A DNA stretch of 64,000 bases. It comes from Candidatus Obscuribacterales bacterium (GTDB taxonomy: Bacteria; Cyanobacteriota; Vampirovibrionia; Obscuribacterales; Obscuribacteraceae). Made by a program: the position numbers and the translations under genes. The notes under the pieces were generated by a model, which was not told the origin of the DNA, made no database searches, and worked only from the letters and a program-made list of their open reading frames with translations. Of the stretch, positions 33,262-41,491 are shown piece by piece; positions within the stretch are counted from its first letter, which is position 1, and every line of letters begins with the position of its first letter. The DNA lies in assembly GCA_020634035.1 (NCBI GenBank), contig JACKCM010000005.1:734565-798564 (forward strand), written 5' to 3'.

Positions 33262-34341
33262 ATGCAAGACATGAAAAGCGGAAACTCCCTCTTCGACTGG
33301 TTCAACCAGCGCCTGCATCTCACCGAGCTCAAAGCGATGGCAGAGAAGAAAGAGGTTCCTCTCCACAAACATTCTGTCTGGTACTACATGGGTGGTATCA
33401 CCCTCATGTATATAGCCATTCAGGTAGTGACCGGCATTTTATTGATGGTTTATTATGTCCCGGCCCTTGACTCGGCCCATGCCAGCATTCTGAAGCTGAA
33501 CTCAAAAGTGGAGTTTGGCTGGTTCATTCGCTCTTTGCATAGCTGGGGTGCGAATCTGATGATCTTTTTCGTCATTCTCCATCTCTTCAGCACTTACTTT
33601 ATGAAAGCCTATAGAAAACCCCGGGAGATCACCTGGTTCTCAGGAATTTTTCTGCTGGTTCTCTCTCTGGCATTCGGTTTTACCGGCTATCTTCTACCCT
33701 GGGATGAAGTCTCTTTCTTCGCCACCAAAATCGGTCTCGATATAGCAGGTAAGATGCCTTTGTTAGGAGAGCCGATTGCTTACATGCTGCGTGGTGGTGC
33801 AGAGATAGGTCAGGAGACCCTCTCTAGATTCTTCGTCATTCATGTGGCGATTCTGCCTCTGCTTCTCATCGGTCTTGTCGGCGTCCATGTTCTTTTAGTG
33901 CAGATGCACGGCATGTCGACTCCGAAGAGTGTCCTGGAGAAGAACGGGAAGAATCTCAAGAAAGAAAAATTCTTCCCGAACTTCTTAATGAAAGACTTAC
34001 TAGTATGGGTGCTGGCCTTCAACGGACTGGCCATGCTGGTAACCCTTTCTCCCTGGGGACTCGGTCCGGAAGCGGACCCTTATGCGCCTGCTCCGATGGG
34101 AATCAAACCCGAGTGGTATTTCCTGGCTCCTTTCCAGGCGCTCAAATTGATACCAGCACAAGTAGGTCCTATGGAAGGCGAGCTCTTCGGCATTATGGCG
34201 ATGATGCTTGTCGGTCTTGTCCTGTTGACGGTTCCATTCTGGGACCGGGGCGATTCGGAGAGTCGCTCGAAATTTGCCACTGTTTTCGGCATAGTCGTTC
34301 TGGTGGCAGCGGCATTCTTTACAGTTTGGGGGGCAATGTAA
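33262..34341 (+). CDS. Fused cytochrome b (b6 plus subunit IV type)
   Basis: The 359-residue protein covers both halves of the b subunit. Haem ligands are H93/H107 (H-x13-H) and H194/H209 (H-x14-H); the 14-residue second spacing is of b6 type. The b6 haem-cn Cys in F-Y-C-L-G-G-I-T-L is replaced by Tyr (W-Y-Y-M-G-G-I-T-L, Y42), so haem cn is not covalently held. The Qo motif P-E-W-Y is at 283-286. It oxidises quinol, sending one electron to Rieske and one across the membrane. AGGAGGGG lies five bases before ATG 33262. Confidence 0.92.
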   Translation: MQDMKSGNSLFDWFNQRLHLTELKAMAEKKEVPLHKHSVWYYMGGITLMYIAIQVVTGILLMVYYVPALDSAHASILKLNSKVEFGWFIRSLHSWGANLMIFFVILHLFSTYFMKAYRKPREITWFSGIFLLVLSLAFGFTGYLLPWDEVSFFATKIGLDIAGKMPLLGEPIAYMLRGGAEIGQETLSRFFVIHVAILPLLLIGLVGVHVLLVQMHGMSTPKSVLEKNGKNLKKEKFFPNFLMKDLLVWVLAFNGLAMLVTLSPWGLGPEADPYAPAPMGIKPEWYFLAPFQALKLIPAQVGPMEGELFGIMAMMLVGLVLLTVPFWDRGDSESRSKFATVFGIVVLVAAAFFTVWGAM

Positions 34342-34344
34342 GAG

Positions 34345-35730
34345 ATGAATTATCCACTCTGGGACGTGCCCGTCATAGGCGGCAGCTGGGTAATAGGCAT
34401 AATAGCCATCGTTCATATCTATGTATCCCACTTCGCCGTAGGCGGTGGTGCCTGGCTTGCGATGGTAGAGCACCTGGCATACAAGAAAAACGATGAGAGA
34501 CTCTACGATTATCTAAAGAGCCATTCTCGCTTCTTTGTCCTGGTCACCACCGTATTCGGAGCAGTGACCGGTGTCGGCATCTGGTTCTCCATCTCCCTCG
34601 TCAACCCCGATGGCACGGCATCGCTGATTCAGATCTTTACCCTGGGTTGGGCCGAAGAGTATCTCTTTTTCGTAGCCGAACTTGCCACCGCCTTTGCCTA
34701 CTATTACACCTGGAATACCCTCGATAGGAAACAGCACCTGCAACTGGCTCGTTTCTATTTTATTTTCTCGGTATTCACCCTGGTGATCATAAACGGCATC
34801 ATCACCTTCCAGCTTACCCCGGGCGGTTGGATCGAATCGAAAAACTGGTTACACGGATTCTTTAACCAGACCTATCTGCCTTCTCTTATAATCCGGCTTC
34901 TGATCATGTTTGCCATCGCCGGTATGTACGGACTGGTCACCGCCACCAGAATCAAAGACGAGCACTTGAGAGTCTATATGGTCCGCTTTTGCGCCCGCTG
35001 GTTGATGCCTATCTTCTTCCTCGGACCGATAGTCGGCTTTTTCTATCTCTATAACGTACCCCAGGCCAGTATCTCTACCATATTCGAAGGTATCCAGAGC
35101 TCCGGTATCGGCAACTTCTCCATCCTGGCAAGAGCGCTTTACCTGTGTTTGATTCTATCTGGAACAGTGCTGATATTCGCTTATGTAGGTCCTTATCTGA
35201 ACCCGCGCGGTTTCACTTTCAAAATTGCCCTTGCTTTCATGGTCTGTGGACTGCTTACCACAGGTACTGCAGAATGGATGCGGGAGATGTTGAGAAAGCC
35301 TTATGTAGTCTATGATTACATGTATTCAAATGGAATTAGAAAAACCGAAATTCCCGAATTGCAGAAGAAAAACTTCTACAATGCCACCAAATGGCATACT
35401 GCTGACAACACAGATGTCGCCCACGGCAAGACCATCTTCAAATATCAGTGTATGAGCTGCCATACGGAAAACGGCTATCGCAGTATGAAGAAACTGATTG
35501 GAGAAAGAGACAAAGAAGCCGTAATAGCATTCCTCAATCTCCTCAAAGAGACCGATCCGGAGAAAAACCCCTATAGTGGTCTGATGCCGCCTTTTGTGGG
35601 CGATCAAGAAGACATGGATAAGCTCGCCGCTTATCTGAGCTCTCTCAACGGCTCTAAAAGTTCCACGGAATCTCAGAAAGTAGGAAAATCCGAAGCGAAG
35701 AAGAAAATCGCAGCCAGCGGAGGGCAGTAA
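34345..35730 (+). CDS. CydA-like membrane protein fused to a monohaem cytochrome c
   Basis: Residues 1-320 form about nine membrane helices. H24 and H29 lie in A-I-V-H-I-Y-V-S-H-F-A-V-G-G-G, and E-W-M-R-E-M-L-R-K-P-Y occurs where CydA has its G-R-Q-P-W motif. A soluble C-terminal domain carries haem c at C-M-S-C-H (369-373), with likely axial Met in S-G-L-M-P-P-F. Such CydA-like/cytochrome c fusions accompany Rieske/b genes in some anaerobes and Nitrospira-like bacteria (from memory). The haem c is the likely electron exit of the complex. It starts three bases after the cytochrome b stop and ends two bases before hcp. Confidence 0.82.
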   Translation: MNYPLWDVPVIGGSWVIGIIAIVHIYVSHFAVGGGAWLAMVEHLAYKKNDERLYDYLKSHSRFFVLVTTVFGAVTGVGIWFSISLVNPDGTASLIQIFTLGWAEEYLFFVAELATAFAYYYTWNTLDRKQHLQLARFYFIFSVFTLVIINGIITFQLTPGGWIESKNWLHGFFNQTYLPSLIIRLLIMFAIAGMYGLVTATRIKDEHLRVYMVRFCARWLMPIFFLGPIVGFFYLYNVPQASISTIFEGIQSSGIGNFSILARALYLCLILSGTVLIFAYVGPYLNPRGFTFKIALAFMVCGLLTTGTAEWMREMLRKPYVVYDYMYSNGIRKTEIPELQKKNFYNATKWHTADNTDVAHGKTIFKYQCMSCHTENGYRSMKKLIGERDKEAVIAFLNLLKETDPEKNPYSGLMPPFVGDQEDMDKLAAYLSSLNGSKSSTESQKVGKSEAKKKIAASGGQ

Positions 35731-35732
35731 GT

Positions 35733-37394
35733 ATGCATCATATGTACTGTTATCAGTGCGAACAAACATCCCAGGGAACAGGTTGCACCACTCTTGGTGT
35801 ATGCGGGAAAGATCCGCACACCACTAAATTGCAAGATGTGATGGTGCATATTTGCAAAGGCATCGCCCAGTACGGCCACCGCTCGCGCCAGCTAGGAGGC
35901 AGCCTGGCATCAGCCGACCGCACCCTGCTCGAAGCGCTGTTCATGACCCTGACCAATGTCAATTTCGACGAAGCGGAGCATGTCTCGTATATCAACGGCA
36001 AGCTCTACAAGACTCTCACCGAAGCCAGAGAGTACTACCTATCTTTGTGTAAGCAAGAAGGTAAGCCTGCCGAAGAGCTGAGCGGACCGGCGCTGTTTAA
36101 GCCTTTCGCAGGCGAAGAAGAGCTGCTTGAATTCTCCGAATCTGTCGGTATCGAAAACCGCCAGAAGGATATGGATCCTGATATCGCCTCTCTACAAGAG
36201 CTTCTTACCTACGGCATCAAAGGACTAGCCGCCTATGCCCATCACGCTCTTCTTCTAGGTTACGAAGAAGATTCGGTCTATGCTTTCGTAAACGAAGCCT
36301 TCGACTATCTGACCGAGCAAGTACAGGATCTCAACAAGCTGCTCGAATATTGCCTCAGAGCAGGCGAAGTCAACTTCACAGTGATGGAGATGTTAGATAG
36401 AGCCCATACCGAAAGTTTCGGTCATCCTGAACCTACACAAGTAGCCCTCACCCCCACCGAAGGAAAAGCTATTCTTGTATCAGGACACGACCTCAAAGCA
36501 ACCTACGAGCTGTTGAAAGCCACCGAGGGCAAAGGCGTCAATGTCTATACCCACGGCGAGTTGCTGCCCGCCAACGCCTATCCCGAATTGAAAAAATTCG
36601 AGCACCTCAAAGGCAACTTCGGCACAGCCTGGCAGAATCAGCAAAAAGAGTTCGCCGAGTTTCCCGGCAGCATTCTTTTAACCACCAACTGCCTGAAGCC
36701 GCCGGAAGAATCTTATAAACACCGACTCTTCACCATGGATGTGGTCGGTCATGAAGGCTGTGCAAAAATCGAGGGCTATGACTATGCTCCTCTAATTGAA
36801 GCGGCACTGAAAGAGCCTGGATTCGAAGAAACCCCTGAGAAGAAAACTTCGACTATCGGATTCGCTCATAATGCCGTCCTTGGTGCCGCCGAAAAGGTGG
36901 TCGACCTGGTGAAAAGAGGCAAAATCAAGCATTTCTTCTTGATCGGCGGTTGTGATGGAGCCGAGTTCGCTCGCAACTATTACACAGACTTCGCCGACCA
37001 GTCTCCGGATGACACGGTGATCCTCACCCTCGGTTGCGGCAAGTTCCGGGTCAATCAGCATGAATACGGTGACATCGAGGGTATTCCAAGACTGCTTGAT
37101 CTGGGTCAGTGCAACGATTCTTATTCAGCCATCAAAATCGCAACAGCATTGGCTGAGGCTTTCGAAGTCGAGGTCAATGATCTGCCTCTCTCTTTGATCA
37201 TCTCATGGTTCGAACAGAAGGCGGTGGCGGTGCTTCTCACCCTGCTCTATCTCGGTCTGAAAGATATCCGTCTGGGACCGACCCTGCCTGCCTTCCTCTC
37301 TCCCAACGTGATCAAATTATTGGTAGAGAATTACAATATCCAGGCCGCCGTCGATCCGAAAAAAGACCTTGATGCCATATTGCAGCCAGCTTAA
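35733..37394 (+). CDS. hcp: Hybrid cluster protein (hydroxylamine reductase), class I Cys spacing
   Basis: The 553-residue protein begins C-Y-Q-C-E-Q-T-S-Q-G-T-G-C-T-T-L-G-V-C (C6, C9, C18, C24; C-x2-C-x8-C-x5-C), the 4Fe-4S pattern of class I enzymes. Hybrid-cluster ligands appear in S-G-H-D-L, T-H-G-E-L-L-P, T-T-N-C-L-K-P-P, G-H-E-G-C-A-K-I, G-G-C-D-G-A and L-G-C-G-K-F. HCP reduces NO and hydroxylamine under low oxygen. GGAGG lies nine bases before the ATG, and only two bases separate it from the CydA-like/cytochrome c gene. Co-expression with the quinol-oxidising complex suggests a nitrosative or anaerobic role for the whole operon. Confidence 0.94.
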   Translation: MHHMYCYQCEQTSQGTGCTTLGVCGKDPHTTKLQDVMVHICKGIAQYGHRSRQLGGSLASADRTLLEALFMTLTNVNFDEAEHVSYINGKLYKTLTEAREYYLSLCKQEGKPAEELSGPALFKPFAGEEELLEFSESVGIENRQKDMDPDIASLQELLTYGIKGLAAYAHHALLLGYEEDSVYAFVNEAFDYLTEQVQDLNKLLEYCLRAGEVNFTVMEMLDRAHTESFGHPEPTQVALTPTEGKAILVSGHDLKATYELLKATEGKGVNVYTHGELLPANAYPELKKFEHLKGNFGTAWQNQQKEFAEFPGSILLTTNCLKPPEESYKHRLFTMDVVGHEGCAKIEGYDYAPLIEAALKEPGFEETPEKKTSTIGFAHNAVLGAAEKVVDLVKRGKIKHFFLIGGCDGAEFARNYYTDFADQSPDDTVILTLGCGKFRVNQHEYGDIEGIPRLLDLGQCNDSYSAIKIATALAEAFEVEVNDLPLSLIISWFEQKAVAVLLTLLYLGLKDIRLGPTLPAFLSPNVIKLLVENYNIQAAVDPKKDLDAILQPA

Positions 37395-37403
37395 ATCTGA
37401 AAA

Positions 37404-37432
37404 GATCCCGCTCAGTTGATCTGGGCGGGATC
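37404..37432. terminator. Bidirectional intrinsic terminator between hcp and the antiporter
   Basis: GATCCCGCTCAG pairs with CTGGGCGGGATC (one T-G pair) around TTGAT, a 12-bp stem. On the plus strand it is followed by AGGTTTTTG, on the minus strand by TTTTCAG. It ends both convergent transcripts and overlaps the final codons of the antiporter gene. Confidence 0.85.
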
Positions 37433-38959
37433 AGGTTTTTGTTCGGTATTTTGTAAATGGTCGGCATCAGCGGTCAGGGAGACCTCTCCACTTTCGATGG
37501 ATTCTAATAAAACTTTTCGTTTGTCATCTAGATGGACTATTAGCTCGTGCAGCTCTTTTCGAGTATTGCGGTCATTGCTGGGCGACATCTCGTGTAGATG
37601 TTCATAATAAGCAAGCTGTTTTGCTTTGATCCTGGATTTCAGCTGATCATAGACCGAGCCTGATACCCTGCCTTCTTTGTACATCTCACGCAGATATTCG
37701 TTTACCTGCTCTTCGGCGGCAAGCTTCAGATGCAGACGATTAGCCAGGGTGGTGACGTCTTCTTTTTCTATCAGTTTGAAGATCTGGGACAGCTTCTCGA
37801 TACTCAAGCCCTGGGCAACCAGAGAGATAAGCACCACCGAATAGGTAACAGTGATTATCATCTCTCGGGCTTCGACTTCTAATGGAATACTGAGCGCCAT
37901 CGCCATAGACAGCGCTCCACGCAGGGCTCCGAAGAAAAGCAGATGGCGGATAGGCAGAGTGATTTTATAAAAACGAGAACTTGCCAGGGGCGCTATGCCA
38001 TAAGCCAGAATCAACCGTGCCACTATGCTGATAGCAAGAGTGGCTACGATGTAATAGCGATATTCATAGAAATTTGGATTCGAGAGCTCCATGCCGACAA
38101 GAATGAAGATGCAGGAGTTGACGATGAAAGAGATAGAATCCCAGAAGACTTGAGTAGAATAAAGCGTGGTCGGAGAGACATATTCCATTCGAGCCATATG
38201 TCCGAAGACCACCGAAGCGGTGACCACGGCAATAATTGCTGAAACATGCATGTTCTCCGCCACTATAAAGGTGCCGTAGGCGACCACGATGGTGAGAGCG
38301 ATCTGAAGCAGATGATCTTCATAGAGACGCTGCACTTTTGAAAGACCATAGCCGAAAAATATTCCCAGCAACAGTCCACCACCTGCCATGGTCAGAAAGT
38401 TTATCGAAGCCTGGTTAATGGCCTGGCTGACAGGAAAGCCGCTTATCAACGCAGCTTCTAGCGCCAGAAAGACAGCCACGGCGATACCATCATTGATGAG
38501 GCTTTCGCCCTCCATCAAATATATTGTCTTCTCATCGACATCGAGTTTCTGAAAGATTGCCACCACCGCAACCGGGTCGGTGGTAGCGAGAATCGCACCT
38601 ATAATCAGGCCTAATAAGGCGTTCATGCCAAGCCCATAGTGAAGCCCGCAGCCGATTATGATAGTGGATATGAGCACCCCGATGGTGCCCAGCAAAAGTA
38701 CCGGACCCCAGACATATCTGAACTTACTCAGATCTATGTTGTAAGAGGCGGTGAATAGAAGCGGCGGCAACATTATGAAAAGGACCATATGGGGGTCCAT
38801 GCGCACCACAGGCAGAAGCGAGAACTCACCTATCATAAGACCTGCCAGCACCAGACCGATGGTGTAAGGCATCTTTATCCATTTGACGGCGATACCCACG
38901 AAACATGCCACCAGCAAAATAGCTACGAAGGTGGGCAGATGCTCTATATGATGATTCAT
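37412..38959 (-). CDS. Na+/H+ antiporter of the CPA1/NhaP family
   Basis: The 515-residue protein has 12 or so helices (about 8-400). It has the transport motif A-T-T-D-P-V-A-V-V-A (near 125) and the acidic E-S-L-I-N-D-G-I-A-V (near 151), where Asp binds the cation. A hydrophilic C-terminal domain of about 110 residues is rich in charged helices. It exchanges Na+ or K+ for H+ at the inner membrane. It converges with hcp and shares its terminator. Confidence 0.88.
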   Translation of the reverse strand: MNHHIEHLPTFVAILLVACFVGIAVKWIKMPYTIGLVLAGLMIGEFSLLPVVRMDPHMVLFIMLPPLLFTASYNIDLSKFRYVWGPVLLLGTIGVLISTIIIGCGLHYGLGMNALLGLIIGAILATTDPVAVVAIFQKLDVDEKTIYLMEGESLINDGIAVAVFLALEAALISGFPVSQAINQASINFLTMAGGGLLLGIFFGYGLSKVQRLYEDHLLQIALTIVVAYGTFIVAENMHVSAIIAVVTASVVFGHMARMEYVSPTTLYSTQVFWDSISFIVNSCIFILVGMELSNPNFYEYRYYIVATLAISIVARLILAYGIAPLASSRFYKITLPIRHLLFFGALRGALSMAMALSIPLEVEAREMIITVTYSVVLISLVAQGLSIEKLSQIFKLIEKEDVTTLANRLHLKLAAEEQVNEYLREMYKEGRVSGSVYDQLKSRIKAKQLAYYEHLHEMSPSNDRNTRKELHELIVHLDDKRKVLLESIESGEVSLTADADHLQNTEQKPDPAQIN

Positions 38960-39170
38960 AAGGATTCCGAAAGCATTGATTTTGGCCTGGTCGCGACCCT
39001 AAAAACCGTGACCGCCAGTGCATATTATAGTTGTAAACAGGTAGGTGGGAAGATTAGAGCCCCGAAATAATGCGAACACCGGGGCAAGATGCTTATCCTG
39101 TCGAGGTTCTCCCCCTTTTGTGATTGTTACGAAATCGCCAGAATCGCAGGCTATAACTACGAAGTCACTA

Positions 39171-39710
39171 CTATTGCTCAGCCTGACGTCGAGCCCGATC
39201 AAACGCGAGCACGGCGGCATAGACATGGTCACGAAAGCCCTGATGATCAGCAAGGGCAAACCAGGCATCTTGATCCACATTCTCCACCTCGACACTCTCA
39301 CCGTGGACAGAGAGGCTGACCTTCATCGGCTGACTTGTATTTCCGCCTCCGCCATAGGTAAATTCAACGCTATAGAGCCCCGGCAGGGTCAGTTCAATAC
39401 AGAGTGGCTTGAAAAACTGGCTCTCTGCCAGAGGGGTAATAGCGCCTTTGCTCTGGCGACTGCTTTGAATAGCGTCGAGGGCGCTGACACAATCTACTAA
39501 ATGTCTTGAAGAGCTGAGGTCTCCGCCCATGGCAGCTTCGAAAGCAGGCTGCCAGGTGACGATACCGCTTGCTTCATCTACCAGAAACTCGAAAGCTTTC
39601 TGGTTTGTGCCGAATTGATCATCGATCTCAAAATAAAGCCGATAGTGCAGTTTGCCAGTAACCACAACAGAGATAGGGCTGAATGGAATTCTCGAACCAT
39701 GGTTTTGCAT
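39171..39710 (-). CDS. Hypothetical protein, about 179 residues
   Basis: The product has an N-terminal beta-rich part (L-H-Y-R-L-Y-F-E-I-D-D), a central helical part and a second beta-rich part (L-P-G-L-Y-S-V-E-F-T-Y-G-G-G-G). It has no signal peptide or membrane helix. I recognise no family. It is divergent from the secreted protease gene. The 211-bp gap to the antiporter start holds only short inverted repeats (GCCCCG/CGGGGC near 39059-39085 and GGTCGCGACC near 38990). Confidence 0.6.
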   Translation of the reverse strand: MQNHGSRIPFSPISVVVTGKLHYRLYFEIDDQFGTNQKAFEFLVDEASGIVTWQPAFEAAMGGDLSSSRHLVDCVSALDAIQSSRQSKGAITPLAESQFFKPLCIELTLPGLYSVEFTYGGGGNTSQPMKVSLSVHGESVEVENVDQDAWFALADHQGFRDHVYAAVLAFDRARRQAEQ

Positions 39711-39765
39711 GACAAGTCTCAGGGCAATAACTTGGGACTAAGCTCCTAAATAAAATAGCATTGGC

Positions 39766-39771
39766 TATAAT
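39766..39771 (+). promoter_or_regulatory. -10 box directly before the protease gene (near-leaderless)
   Basis: TATAAT ends nine bases before the ATG at 39781. If used, transcription would start within about three bases of the start codon. No ribosome-binding site precedes this ATG, which fits a leaderless message. A -35 is not evident. Confidence 0.35.
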
Positions 39772-39780
39772 TAGTCGGCT

Positions 39781-41469
39781 ATGAAAAAAAGTGCGTTTCT
39801 GATTTTACTGGCTCTTATTTTAATACCGTCAGCGCAAGCTGCCGATAGCGGCTCTAAAGAAAACGAGTTCAGTCTGGGTCTGGCTGCCTATGGCAAAAAA
39901 GACTATCAGGCTGCCTGTGAGCACTTTCGCAAGTATATGGCGGGGCGCTCTCCGGATCCAAGAACGACTTATTATCTTGCTCTTTCGAACATGCAGAGCA
40001 ACCGCATGACAAGGGCGAAAGACTTATTCGACTATATCGTCAAAAACTTTCCCCAGTCGAAAGAAGCCGGTCATGCTCGCAGCGCCCTCTCCCGCCTTGG
40101 GGTTTCGCCGTCCGCCAGCGCTTCTGCTTCCAGCACCGCCAGTTCAGGTTCCAGTTCTAGCTCTAGCTCTAGCTCAGATTCGGGACAACTGCTCGGGCGC
40201 TATCAAGGCAAGCGCCTGGTCCACTCGGATGCCGAATATAAAAAAGAATTCGATGCCATGCCTAAAGAGAGCCGGGTTGTCTACCGACAATACGCTGGAG
40301 ATCTGTTGATCCCTGCCACCATAAACGGCAAAAAAATAGAGCTGACCTTCGGCAAGAAATGGGACAGCAAGCTCTCTTTCAAAGATTGGAAAGCGCTGGG
40401 TATGGAAGTTCCGGAAGGTAAGCCGGATGATACCGAAGAAGATAAAAGCACCAAAAAGAAAGTCGGTTTCTGGAAAAAGAGTATCAAAGTATCGGTGGGT
40501 GATATCACTCGCAAAGTGCCGGTTATGGTCTTCGAAGAGAGAAAAGGCGTTCCTGAATTAGGCAGAGCATTTCTAGAAGACATCGATGTCAACTATGATG
40601 CCGGCGGAAAGTTGCTATTTAAGAAAGAGAAAGAGAAACTAGAAGAGGGCAAAGAGGCTTCCATCGCCTCTTACCAGAAAGAGTATTCTACGCTGCCGGA
40701 TAAAGCCGAAATCAAATTCACCCACGGTGAAGGCGGACACATGAAAGTCAACGCCCATGTGAACGGCAAACCGATAACCTGCATGTTCGATACCGGTGCT
40801 TCGGGATATTTCGGGATGAACCATCTCAATCAGATGGGCATCAAGCCTCCCCAGGGCAAGCCCGATTCTTATGCCACAGGATGGGCCGGGCGTCCTGTGC
40901 CAATCTGGAAGATAAAAGCACGGGTCAAAATAGGCACCATCGAAAGAGTGATTCCGGTATCGGTTTCGGAGAGCTGGCATATGGACCCTCTGGTAGGGCA
41001 GGAGTTCGTCAGAGATTATCAATATTCCATCGATAGAGATGCCGGTAGAATGGTGCTTACCAAAAAGACCGTCAAAACCAGCGAAACAGATAGACCGATT
41101 AACAATCTCTATGATGTCCCCTGCGAGGTCGAGAACGACCGGGAGTATGTCACCGTCAACCTCAATGGTCGAGATGTCGGCCATGTTTTAATTGACACCG
41201 GCGCGTCCAGTACCATCCTTTCTATAGAGATGGCCGCCGGTGCCGGTATCGAGATTCCGCCCAATGCGCCGGTATACTCTGGTGGTGGCGTCGGCGGTTC
41301 GGTGATTTTCCGCCAGGTCTATGTCCGCGCCCGGCTCGGTCCTATAAGCTATGAGTCCTTTCCTGTTATGGTCGGTGGTCATGCCGGCTCTGCCATCGGT
41401 CAGAACTTCTTGCACGGCAGACGCTTTACCGTCGACCGCGAGAAGAAGTTGATGCGTTTCTTCCATTGA
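39781..41469 (+). CDS. Exported TPR protein with three retropepsin-like aspartic protease domains
   Basis: The 562-residue protein has a signal peptide (1-21, A-Q-A-A), a TPR-like module (28-110) and a poly-Ser/Ala linker (about 112-140). Three repeated protease-like domains follow. Domain 1 (about 160-275) has I-N-G-K-K-I-E-L-T-F-G-K-K-W and no DTG, so it is degenerate. Domain 2 has C-M-F-D-T-G-A-S-G (D337) and domain 3 has V-L-I-D-T-G-A-S-S (D472). Retropepsin-type domains normally pair as dimers, so domains 2 and 3 may form an internal dimer. The N-terminal module is the same design as in the two TPR-thioredoxins. It would act in the periplasm or at the surface. Confidence 0.78.
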   Translation: MKKSAFLILLALILIPSAQAADSGSKENEFSLGLAAYGKKDYQAACEHFRKYMAGRSPDPRTTYYLALSNMQSNRMTRAKDLFDYIVKNFPQSKEAGHARSALSRLGVSPSASASASSTASSGSSSSSSSSSDSGQLLGRYQGKRLVHSDAEYKKEFDAMPKESRVVYRQYAGDLLIPATINGKKIELTFGKKWDSKLSFKDWKALGMEVPEGKPDDTEEDKSTKKKVGFWKKSIKVSVGDITRKVPVMVFEERKGVPELGRAFLEDIDVNYDAGGKLLFKKEKEKLEEGKEASIASYQKEYSTLPDKAEIKFTHGEGGHMKVNAHVNGKPITCMFDTGASGYFGMNHLNQMGIKPPQGKPDSYATGWAGRPVPIWKIKARVKIGTIERVIPVSVSESWHMDPLVGQEFVRDYQYSIDRDAGRMVLTKKTVKTSETDRPINNLYDVPCEVENDREYVTVNLNGRDVGHVLIDTGASSTILSIEMAAGAGIEIPPNAPVYSGGGVGGSVIFRQVYVRARLGPISYESFPVMVGGHAGSAIGQNFLHGRRFTVDREKKLMRFFH

Positions 41470-41491
41470 TGCAAAAATTCAAAAGGAATCG

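Noticed and set aside
39059..39085. GCCCCG/CGGGGC hairpin as a terminator
   Set aside because: The loop is 15 bases and no T-run follows on either strand.
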